Shown one piece after another: positions 1 through 5,938 of a DNA stretch of 10,871 nucleotides. The translations under genes were made by a program, and so were the position numbers. The notes under the pieces are model-generated. The model saw only the letters and a list, made by a program, of their open reading frames with translations, had not been told where the DNA came from and did not search any database. Each line of letters opens with the position of its first letter. Position 1 is the first letter of the stretch. Source of the DNA: Clostridiales bacterium (GTDB lineage Bacteria > Bacillota > Clostridia > Oscillospirales > Acutalibacteraceae); contig JAAYWU010000078.1 in NCBI GenBank assembly GCA_012516295.1, positions 1 through 10,871 on the forward strand, read 5' to 3'.

Positions 1-804
1 ATTCTCAGCCAGAATCCTCCGGCCGGAACAATGGTGAAATCCGATACGGAGGTCACCCTTACCATCAACGCCGGCGGAAAAATGGTTACGATTCCCGACC
101 TGACCAAAAACACCCAGGATGAAGCAATCAGCACTTTGAAACAACTGAATCTTACGTATGAAATTCTCCCGGTTGAAGACAAGAATGTAACCAAAGGCTA
201 TGTACAGAATACCGACCCTCCGGCCGGAACACAGGTTTCCGAAGGAACCAAGGTAAGCGTGTACGTAAGCACCGGCGGTAAAACGGAAAAAGTGGCTGTA
301 CCTGCCGTTATTGATGAAACATTGGAAGATGCGAAAAAAGATATTCTCGCAGCCGGATTGGTGGTTGGTAAAATCACTACGAAAGACGACACCAATAAGG
401 CGAAGGATATCGTTATTGAAACTTCGCCGCTGCCGGGTGTGCAGGTTGCCAAGGGCAGCTCCGTCTCCATCGTTGTCAGCTCCGGTAAGAAATCGGAAAA
501 AACCATTGAAATATATGTCCATCTTCCGAAGAATGTAAACCACGATATCAATCTGAAGGTTTATCTTGGAAATGAACTGCAAACGGAGAAAACCGTTAAT
601 CCGTCGTATAATGACGTATGCCCGCTCACTTTTACGGGCTCAAGCGGACAAAAGAAGCTGACAATCCAACTGGACGGAAATAAATATCAGGTATACACCC
701 TTGATTTTGACCAGGGTACTTTTAAACCGGAAGAAAGCTATCCTTATAAGGAAAACAATTCGTCGAGTGAATCGGTAAGCGGGCCGATCACTCCTGCCGA
801 TTAA
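1..804 (+). CDS. prkC: PASTA-domain Ser/Thr protein kinase, C-terminal part (5' truncated by window)
   Basis: The frame is open from base 1, so this is the last 267 codons of a longer gene; the ATG at 31 is internal. What remains is the extracellular part of a membrane Ser/Thr kinase of the PrkC/PknB/Stk1 family. It shows the end of one PASTA repeat (residues 1-27, with NPPAGT), a full repeat at about 28-96 (IPDLTKNTQDEA to DPPAGTQVSEGTKV) and another at about 97-163 (SPLPGVQVAKGSSV). PASTA repeats bind muropeptides or lipid II and in B. subtilis PrkC signal spore germination. After the repeats come about 100 residues of beta-rich sequence (168-250) that I do not recognise, then a Ser/Glu-rich tail. 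The kinase and membrane segment are not visible; the assignment rests on the PASTA repeats plus the rsgA-thiN-spoVM neighbourhood, which matches prkC in B. subtilis. A PASTA penicillin-binding protein is the alternative, less likely by context. Confidence 0.85.
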   Translation: MLSQNPPAGTMVKSDTEVTLTINAGGKMVTIPDLTKNTQDEAISTLKQLNLTYEILPVEDKNVTKGYVQNTDPPAGTQVSEGTKVSVYVSTGGKTEKVAVPAVIDETLEDAKKDILAAGLVVGKITTKDDTNKAKDIVIETSPLPGVQVAKGSSVSIVVSSGKKSEKTIEIYVHLPKNVNHDINLKVYLGNELQTEKTVNPSYNDVCPLTFTGSSGQKKLTIQLDGNKYQVYTLDFDQGTFKPEESYPYKENNSSSESVSGPITPAD

Positions 805-808
805 TGCT

Positions 809-1696
809 ATGAGTCAATTAAACGGAATGATTGTAAAGGGGATTGGCGGCTTTTATTATGTGGAAGCCGCCGGTTCTCTCTATGAATGCAAAGCAAGAGG
901 GCTGTTCCGAAAAAAGAAAGTGACGCCCTATGTCGGTGACCGTGTCACGATCCGCTTGGAAAACGATGGGACAAGCACAATCGAAGAAATCCTGCCGCGT
1001 GCAAATTACCTGATCCGCCCGCCGATCGCCAATATTGATCAGCTTATCCTGGTTGTGTCGGTCTGTGACCCTGCTCCCAATACGCTGATTATTGACAAGA
1101 CGATTGCCGCGGCGGAAGCAAAGGGCATTGAACCGGTTATTGTACTGTCGAAAACCGATTTACAGGATTGTGGCTGGCTGATCGACATTTACCGGGCGAC
1201 AGAGATTCCACTCCTTACGGTCTCGTCCGTTACCGGCGAGGGCGTTGAGGCAGTTCGGAAATTGCTCCAAGGGAAAATCTCTGCCTTTACAGGCAATTCG
1301 GGGGTTGGAAAAACCGCCCTCCTAAATCAGATTGACAGCCGTTTCCATCTGGAAACCGGAGAAATCAGCCAAAAGCTGGGGCGCGGTCGGCATACGACAA
1401 GGCAGGTGGCTTTGCTGAAACTGAGCGATGAAACCTATGTTGCGGATACGCCCGGGTTTTCGTCCATCAGTCTGGAACGGTATGACCTCATTAAAAAAGA
1501 AAGGCTTCCCTATTGCTTTCGCGAGTTTATCCCTTATTTAAATCAATGTAAATTTACGACCTGCTCGCACACCTGCGAAAAAGGCTGCGCCGTATTGCAG
1601 GCCGTGGAAGAGGGCATAATCAGTAAATCCCGTCACGAGAGTTACGTAGCGATGTATCAGGAAGTGAAGGATCTGAAGGAATGGAACCTGAAGTAA
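809..1696 (+). CDS. rsgA: Small ribosomal subunit biogenesis GTPase RsgA (YjeQ/CpgA/YloQ)
   Basis: RsgA is a cytosolic GTPase that checks late 30S subunit maturation. The 295-residue product has the complete family layout. An N-terminal OB-fold (about 1-70) precedes the circularly permuted GTPase domain, in which G4 (SKTD, 114-117) comes before G1/Walker A (GNSGVGKT, 162-169). The GRGRHTT switch segment (191-197) and G3 (DTPG, 213-216) follow. The C-terminal zinc finger has C247, C252, H254 and C260 in the family pattern C-x4-C-x-H-x5-C. The P-loop ends in GKT where GKS is commoner, a conservative change. The ATG at 809 lies four bases after the kinase stop, so the two are probably cotranscribed and translationally coupled. 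The 3' end overlaps thiN by 16 bases. In B. subtilis the orthologue CpgA is a substrate of PrkC, in keeping with the linkage. Confidence 0.96.
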   Translation: MSQLNGMIVKGIGGFYYVEAAGSLYECKARGLFRKKKVTPYVGDRVTIRLENDGTSTIEEILPRANYLIRPPIANIDQLILVVSVCDPAPNTLIIDKTIAAAEAKGIEPVIVLSKTDLQDCGWLIDIYRATEIPLLTVSSVTGEGVEAVRKLLQGKISAFTGNSGVGKTALLNQIDSRFHLETGEISQKLGRGRHTTRQVALLKLSDETYVADTPGFSSISLERYDLIKKERLPYCFREFIPYLNQCKFTTCSHTCEKGCAVLQAVEEGIISKSRHESYVAMYQEVKDLKEWNLK

Positions 1697-2310
1697 AGAA
1701 ATGTATTATAATCGGCTCCGCGCCGGGCAGCCGTATTCCGGCTGATGTGGATTTTAGCGATTCTTACGTCATCTGCGCCGACGGCGGATTGGATATAGCA
1801 AAGCAAAATAATATCGTTCCGGATTTGCTCATCGGCGATTTCGATTCGGTTCAAGCGGACCTGCCGCAAGGGGTCGAGACCATCAGGCTGCAAACGGAAA
1901 AGGACGATACAGACATGATGGCGGCGATACGAGAAGCGCTGCGGAGGGGATACAATTCGTTTACCCTTCTCTGTTCCTTAGGTGGGCGCATGGATCATTC
2001 CTATGCGAACCTGTGTGCGTTACAGTTTCTTGTTTCACAGGGATACAGGGCGGAAATTGCGGACGATAACTGCCGCGTTTTCCTTCTGAGCGACGGCAGG
2101 ATGACTTTGAGCGATTTAAAGGGCCGTACGGTATCCGTATTTCCGTTCGGGTCCGCTTTTTGCACCGTCAGCTATGTGGGAATGAAATATCCGCTCCGCG
2201 ACGCCTGCATTTCTTCCGTAAACCCGATTGGTATCAGTAATGTGATTCTTACAAACCGTGCACAGATTATTGTACATAGCGGAAACGCCCTTATTTTTTT
2301 ACTTTCATAA
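1681..2310 (+). CDS. thiN: Thiamine pyrophosphokinase
   Basis: This cytosolic enzyme transfers pyrophosphate from ATP to thiamine, giving thiamine diphosphate, and thus salvages the vitamin. The 209-residue length is normal for bacterial ThiN (about 210). Visible motifs are CADGG (32-36), IGDFDS (51-56), KDDTD (74-78) with acidic residues expected to bind Mg-ATP, and GGRMDH (101-106). The C-terminal part is the beta-sandwich that forms the thiamine site at the dimer interface. The ATG at 1681 lies inside the end of rsgA in another frame; an AAGGA at 1667-1671, nine bases upstream, supports it. In B. subtilis thiN lies between rpe and spoVM; here it directly follows rsgA with no rpe between. 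No TPP riboswitch is seen, as expected for a gene inside an operon. Confidence 0.95.
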   Translation: MEPEVKKCIIIGSAPGSRIPADVDFSDSYVICADGGLDIAKQNNIVPDLLIGDFDSVQADLPQGVETIRLQTEKDDTDMMAAIREALRRGYNSFTLLCSLGGRMDHSYANLCALQFLVSQGYRAEIADDNCRVFLLSDGRMTLSDLKGRTVSVFPFGSAFCTVSYVGMKYPLRDACISSVNPIGISNVILTNRAQIIVHSGNALIFLLS

Positions 2311-2342
2311 ATGAACCAATTTGCCCCTCACGGAATATACTG

Positions 2343-2372
2343 GGATATAAGAACGGAAAAGAATTATACATT
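2343..2372 (+). promoter_or_regulatory. Possible sigma-E promoter ahead of small membrane peptide and spoVM
   Basis: GGATATA (2343-2349) and TATACATT (2365-2372), 15 bases apart, resemble the Bacillus sigma-E consensus (kmATATT, 13-15 bases, CATACAHT). The -10 matches at seven of eight positions and the -35 at about five of seven. spoVM is a sigma-E gene in B. subtilis, so a mother-cell promoter here makes sense. Against it, transcription would start near 2379, leaving only about ten bases before the proposed GTG start at 2390. It may therefore serve mainly spoVM. Confidence 0.35.
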
Positions 2373-2389
2373 GATGGTTGGTGACGGCG

Positions 2390-2554
2390 GTGAGGTGCAA
2401 TTGCAGAAAAAATAGATGCCCCCCAGGACAATTAGCGGTTGCATTCGGGCTCGGTTTGGCTGTCTCTGGTTTTTGCCCAACGGGATTAATCCTGTTTATA
2501 GTAGCGACCATACTGGTCATATTAGGGATCACACTTTTAAGGTGTGGAACATAA
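2390..2554 (+). CDS. Small Cys-rich hydrophobic membrane peptide, family not recognised
   Basis: This 54-codon frame with a GTG start is too short for most gene callers. The product begins with a basic, Cys-rich head (MRCNCRKNRCPPG, 1-13) followed by two hydrophobic stretches at about 14-28 and 31-50, split by a CPTG turn (29-32), and ends in RCGT. That is the shape of a two-segment membrane hairpin with several cysteines at the same face or end. The base sequence GGTGA (2380-2384), five bases upstream of the GTG, could act as a Shine-Dalgarno site; in-frame TTG 2378 and GTG 2381 are alternative starts. The stop at 2552-2554 lies one base before the spoVM ribosome binding site, so the two are probably translated from one message. 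I do not recognise the family and assign no function. Support is the long hydrophobic run, which a random frame would rarely give, and the tight spacing to spoVM. Confidence 0.55.
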   Translation: MRCNCRKNRCPPGQLAVAFGLGLAVSGFCPTGLILFIVATILVILGITLLRCGT

Positions 2555-2555
2555 T

Positions 2556-2562
2556 GGGAGGT
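2556..2562 (+). promoter_or_regulatory. Ribosome binding site of spoVM
   Basis: GGGAGGT sits seven bases before the ATG at 2570. This near-perfect Shine-Dalgarno sequence at ideal distance is the main reason to accept a 26-codon gene here. Confidence 0.85.
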
Positions 2563-2569
2563 CTTTATT

Positions 2570-2650
2570 ATGAAAGTAGTCGTTGTCAGGAGCTCCAAAT
2601 TCTGGGGATTTGTACTTAGGAAGGTATTTCATATTAAAAAGGAAGAATAA
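2570..2650 (+). CDS. spoVM: Stage V sporulation protein SpoVM (26-residue amphipathic helix)
   Basis: SpoVM is a tiny mother-cell peptide that lies flat on the outer forespore membrane, senses its convex curvature and anchors SpoIVA, starting coat and cortex assembly. The frame encodes exactly 26 residues, the length of B. subtilis SpoVM. Aligned without gaps, it keeps K2, K10, F11, G13 and R17, has hydrophobic residues on the same face (V3-V6, F11, W12, F14-L16, V19-F20) and a charged end (IKKEE). The proline expected at position 9 is serine here; P9 matters for curvature recognition in B. subtilis. The gene follows thiN, as in B. subtilis, and lies just upstream of genes for two other basement-layer proteins. 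A strong ribosome binding site precedes it and a terminator follows seven bases after the stop. Confidence 0.9.
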   Translation: MKVVVVRSSKFWGFVLRKVFHIKKEE

Positions 2651-2656
2651 ACAATG

Positions 2657-2689
2657 AATACCGGCTGCTGCTGCAGCCGGTATTTTTTT
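2657..2689 (+). terminator. Rho-independent terminator after spoVM
   Basis: A 12-bp perfect stem (2657-2668 with 2673-2684) with loop TGCT and a following run of T (2683-2689). It ends the prkC-rsgA-thiN-spoVM transcript and separates it from sipL. Confidence 0.93.
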
Positions 2690-2698
2690 GCGCGGTTG

Positions 2699-2728
2699 GC
2701 ATAAATCGTACAAGATTAGAATAACAAT
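2699..2728 (+). promoter_or_regulatory. Weak sigma-E-like promoter upstream of sipL
   Basis: The gap between the spoVM terminator and sipL must hold a promoter. The best sigma-E-like pair I see is GCATAAA (2699-2705) and ATAACAAT (2721-2728), 15 bases apart; the matches are partial (about five of seven and five of eight). Sigma-E control is expected for a mother-cell coat gene, but the site is tentative. Confidence 0.25.
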
Positions 2729-2758
2729 TAGGTAGAAACAGGAAAAGGAGAGAGCCCT

Positions 2759-4291
2759 ATGGAATATATGCTTAGCCGTGAGGCATTGGCGGCCAATGAA
2801 ATGATTTATGACGGCTGCCAGGAGCAGCCGGTAGATCTCGACATTAACCTGCCGGATTACTGCCCCGATATACAGCGCATATTAAAATGCCAGGTCTATC
2901 CCCGCATTGCTTCCCGCAATATTATGGGCGACCGGTTGGAACTTGACGGAAATTACACCCTTACAATTCTCTATCTGGATTCGGGCGGCATGGCCGTTCG
3001 CTGCTATGAAAGTAATCAATCTTTCTCCACTGTAATCAATTTAAAGCAAAATGCCGATAACGCGCAGATATATGCGTTTACCCGTGTAGAATATATCAAT
3101 TGCCGCGCAACCAGCCCCCGCCGGCTCGATATTCATGGATCCTTTTCCGTATGTGCGCGGGTAACCGCCCAAACGGAAAACGAAGTCATTTCAAATATCG
3201 ACGGCGAAGGGGTAGAACAGCAGAAGAATAAAATATCCCTGAATAAGGTTGCCGGATTCAAGCAACAGCAATTCAATGTGGATGAAGTTTTAGAGCTTGG
3301 ACAGGGCAAACCCGCCGCCGACAGCATTGTACGCGCGGATGCCTTTGCAACGGTGCAGGATTACAGCGCTGTTGGAAACAAACTGATGATTAAGGGCGAA
3401 GTCTGTATTAAATTCCTATACTCTTCCATAGATGACGAAATGGCGCTGGAAGTTATGGAATACGCTATCCCGTTCAGCGAATTGCTGGACTGTGACGGAA
3501 TCAGCGAAAACTGTGCCTATAACGTCCAACTCATCGTAACCGGATTGGAGACACAGATCAAAAACGATTATTCCGGCGACCAAACCTATTTTGAAGTGAA
3601 CGCGAAGGTGCTCGCGAGCGCCACAGCTTTTGAAAACAAAGAGATAACGCTTGTAACCGACGCTTATTCCAAGCTGTGTGAAATGAACATCAGCAGCAAG
3701 CAGAAATCCCTCGATAATTTGATTGAATTCATCAATGACACCTACATTCATAAAGCAACGATTGCGCTGGACGACACGCCTGTTTCGAAGGTCATTGATA
3801 TCTGGAATGAAATGAATACGGTTTCCGCCGACTATGTCAACGGGGAAATTCAGTACAAAGGCAAATTAAATGTTTGCATATTGGCGCGAAACGCGGAAAA
3901 CAAGCCGGTTTATTTTGAACGCATGCTTGATTTCGATTACACCCGGCCCTATCCGGGGGCGGATGGCACTAAATGCAGCGCAACCATGACAGTAGCCGGT
4001 ATCAGCTACCGTATTACGGGCAGCGGAATCGACATAAAAGCCGAGCTGAAGCTAAATACGGGAGTATACAGCCAACTGAATATCAAAGTGATAACGGACG
4101 TTACACCCGATGAAACCAAACCCAGGGTGCAGGACAAATCCGCAGTACTCAGCATATACTACGCGGACGCGGGAGAGAACCTTTGGAACATTGCGCGGGA
4201 ATACGGTACCTCCGTTGATGCGATTAAGCTGGAAAATGAGCTTACCGGTGATTTCGTTGAGAACAGGGGGATGCTGTTGATCCCAATGTGA
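2759..4291 (+). CDS. sipL: SipL-like coat morphogenesis protein (SPOCS/DUF3794 repeats plus C-terminal LysM)
   Basis: SipL was defined in Clostridioides difficile as the SpoIVA-interacting protein needed to attach the coat to the forespore. The 510-residue product has no signal peptide or membrane segment, fitting a mother-cell cytosolic protein. Three SPOCS (DUF3794) repeats are visible at about 31-135, 184-290 and 330-440; the first opens with LPDYCPDIQRILKC and the later ones with similar beta-rich patterns (KLMIKGEVCIKFLY at 208-221, IQYKGKLNVCILA at 364-376). A C-terminal LysM-like domain (about 465-510, with GENLWNIAREYGTSVDAI and a final LLIPM) matches the region through which SipL contacts SpoIVA. 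AGGAG (2746-2750) lies eight bases before the ATG. The gene directly precedes spoIVA, its expected partner, 55 bases apart with no terminator. A SpoVID-like name is possible, but the layout fits SipL better. Confidence 0.88.
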   Translation: MEYMLSREALAANEMIYDGCQEQPVDLDINLPDYCPDIQRILKCQVYPRIASRNIMGDRLELDGNYTLTILYLDSGGMAVRCYESNQSFSTVINLKQNADNAQIYAFTRVEYINCRATSPRRLDIHGSFSVCARVTAQTENEVISNIDGEGVEQQKNKISLNKVAGFKQQQFNVDEVLELGQGKPAADSIVRADAFATVQDYSAVGNKLMIKGEVCIKFLYSSIDDEMALEVMEYAIPFSELLDCDGISENCAYNVQLIVTGLETQIKNDYSGDQTYFEVNAKVLASATAFENKEITLVTDAYSKLCEMNISSKQKSLDNLIEFINDTYIHKATIALDDTPVSKVIDIWNEMNTVSADYVNGEIQYKGKLNVCILARNAENKPVYFERMLDFDYTRPYPGADGTKCSATMTVAGISYRITGSGIDIKAELKLNTGVYSQLNIKVITDVTPDETKPRVQDKSAVLSIYYADAGENLWNIAREYGTSVDAIKLENELTGDFVENRGMLLIPM

Positions 4292-4346
4292 GTTTTACAA
4301 AAGGAAAACCGCTAATAAAAAATTCTCTGCCTGAGGGGGAGGTAAA

Positions 4347-5825
4347 ATGGAAGAACGCAATATTTATAGTGATATTTCCCAGCGTACAAACGGCGATATT
4401 TATGTAGGAGTGGTAGGGCCGGTCCGCACCGGAAAATCCACTTTTATAAAAAAATTCATGGATGCCGTTGTCATTCCCAATATGGAATCCACTTACAGCC
4501 GTGACCGGGCGGTCGATGAAATGCCGCAGTCTGCCGCGGGCCGCACAATTATGACAACGGAGCCGAAATTTATTCCGGAACAGGCCGTAACCGTGAAAAT
4601 TGACGACAGCGCGACGTTTTCGGTGCGCATGATTGACTGCGTTGGTTACATTGTTCCAAGCGCGCTTGGCTATATTGAGGACGACATGCCGCGGATGGTT
4701 ATGACGCCCTGGTATCAGGAGCCGATTCCCTTTAATATGGCTGCGGAGCTTGGCACGAAAAAAGTTATAACCGAGCATTCGACCATTGGCCTGGTGGTTA
4801 CGACGGACGGCAGCATCAGCGATATCCCCCGCGAAGAGTATGAAGAAGCGGAGGAAAGAGTTGTCAACGAGCTTAAGGAAATCAATAAGCCGTTTATCGT
4901 CCTGTTGAATTGTACGGAACCGCGATCCAATTACGCCGTGAACCTGTCTGCGCAGCTTCAGGAAAAATACGGCGTTCCCGTCCTTCCGATTAATTGTCTG
5001 GAATTGGAGGAAGGGGAAATCCGCAATATTCTTTCCAAAATTTTATTCGAATTCCCGGTGAAATCCATTAAGGTGGAAATGCCGCGGTGGATTTCCAACC
5101 TAGAAAAGAATCATTGGCTCCGGTCCGCCGTTTATGGTACGCTCCAGGAGTCCGCCTCGAAGATTTCCAGAATCCGCGAAATCAATTCGATTGTTGATGA
5201 CATCAAAAAATGTGAATTTGTCAACGGCGCCAATACCGTATCCATCGATTTAGGAACCGGATGCGCCCGGATGGCCGTATCCCTGAATCAAAATCTTTTC
5301 TATAAAATTCTGGGTGAAAAAACAGGAATTGACATCGAAGATGAAGGCAGCCTGATGGAAAATATGCTGAATCTTTCGAAAATGAAGGCTCAGTTTGACA
5401 AAATCAAAGACGCCTATCAGGATGTACAGGAGAACGGGTACGGCATTGTCATGCCGGATATGGAGGAGCTTTCGCTCGAGGAGCCGGAAATCATCAAGCA
5501 GGGCGGAAAGTATGGCATCCGGTTGAAGGCGGCCGCGCCGTCCGTACATATGATGAAGACGAGAATTACAGCGGAACTGACGCCGATTGTCGGGTCCGAA
5601 CAGCAGTCGCAGGAACTGATTACCTATCTGCTGAAAGAATTTGAAGAGAATCCTTCCAAGATATGGGAATCCAATATTTTCGGAAAAAGCCTGCACGAGC
5701 TGGTGAACGAGGGGTTGCATAATAAATTGTACCGCATGCCTAACGATGCGCGCGATAAAGTGCGCGAAACCATCGAGCGCATTATTAATGAAGGCTGCAA
5801 CGGTTTGATATGCATTATTCTATAA
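4347..5825 (+). CDS. spoIVA: Stage IV sporulation protein A, spore coat ATPase
   Basis: SpoIVA is a mother-cell ATPase related to TRAFAC GTPases. It binds SpoVM on the forespore surface and polymerises irreversibly, using ATP hydrolysis, to form the coat basement layer. The 492-residue length equals that of the B. subtilis protein. The N-terminal block (DIYVGVVGPVRTGKSTFIKK, 17-36) holds Walker A GPVRTGKS (24-31) with the catalytic lysine at 30; the pair T70-T71 corresponds to the sensor threonines, and MIDCVG (95-100) gives the Walker B aspartate D97. A central helical region and a C-terminal domain ending in GCNGLICIIL follow, the end that binds SpoVM. No key residue is missing. A GGGGGAGGT (4335-4343) stands just before the ATG, slightly closer than usual. 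It is probably cotranscribed with sipL and ends in its own terminator. Confidence 0.98.
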   Translation: MEERNIYSDISQRTNGDIYVGVVGPVRTGKSTFIKKFMDAVVIPNMESTYSRDRAVDEMPQSAAGRTIMTTEPKFIPEQAVTVKIDDSATFSVRMIDCVGYIVPSALGYIEDDMPRMVMTPWYQEPIPFNMAAELGTKKVITEHSTIGLVVTTDGSISDIPREEYEEAEERVVNELKEINKPFIVLLNCTEPRSNYAVNLSAQLQEKYGVPVLPINCLELEEGEIRNILSKILFEFPVKSIKVEMPRWISNLEKNHWLRSAVYGTLQESASKISRIREINSIVDDIKKCEFVNGANTVSIDLGTGCARMAVSLNQNLFYKILGEKTGIDIEDEGSLMENMLNLSKMKAQFDKIKDAYQDVQENGYGIVMPDMEELSLEEPEIIKQGGKYGIRLKAAAPSVHMMKTRITAELTPIVGSEQQSQELITYLLKEFEENPSKIWESNIFGKSLHELVNEGLHNKLYRMPNDARDKVRETIERIINEGCNGLICIIL

Positions 5826-5832
5826 AACGGTT

Positions 5833-5869
5833 AAAATGATTCGGTTAAATATAACCGGATCATTTTTTT
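5833..5869 (+). terminator. Rho-independent terminator after spoIVA
   Basis: A 15-bp stem (5833-5847 with 5852-5866, one T-G wobble) with loop AATA, followed by T residues to 5869. It closes the sipL-spoIVA unit. The AAAA on the 5' arm means it could also act on the opposite strand. Confidence 0.9.
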
Positions 5870-5870
5870 G

Positions 5871-5899
5871 TTGATTAATCCGGTGTAACCCTTTATAAT
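5871..5899 (+). promoter_or_regulatory. Sigma-A promoter for nfnAB
   Basis: TTGATT (-35, 5871-5876) and a perfect TATAAT (-10, 5894-5899) are 17 bases apart, the optimum. The -35 begins one base after the spoIVA terminator T-run. Transcription should start near 5906, giving a leader of about 33 bases with AAGGAAG (5925-5931) seven bases before the ATG. No operator or riboswitch is visible, suggesting vegetative expression independent of sporulation. Confidence 0.85.
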
Positions 5900-5938
5900 A
5901 AAGGTATATCTGAACTCTGAAAGTAAGGAAGTGTATTC

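Noticed and set aside
2278..2301. Terminator at the end of thiN (GCG-GAAA-CGC then T-run)
   Set aside because: The stem is only three pairs and lies inside the coding sequence.
2509..2545. Sigma-E promoter closer to spoVM (CATAC core at 2509 or TCATATT at 2517)
   Set aside because: Neither element has a matching partner at the required distance.
2416..2619. 67-codon frame on the + strand
   Set aside because: It overlaps both the hydrophobic peptide and spoVM out of frame, has no ribosome binding site, and its composition looks random.
4242..4778. 178-codon frame on the minus strand
   Set aside because: It runs antisense to sipL and spoIVA, both firmly identified, and its His/Arg-rich product looks like a shadow frame.
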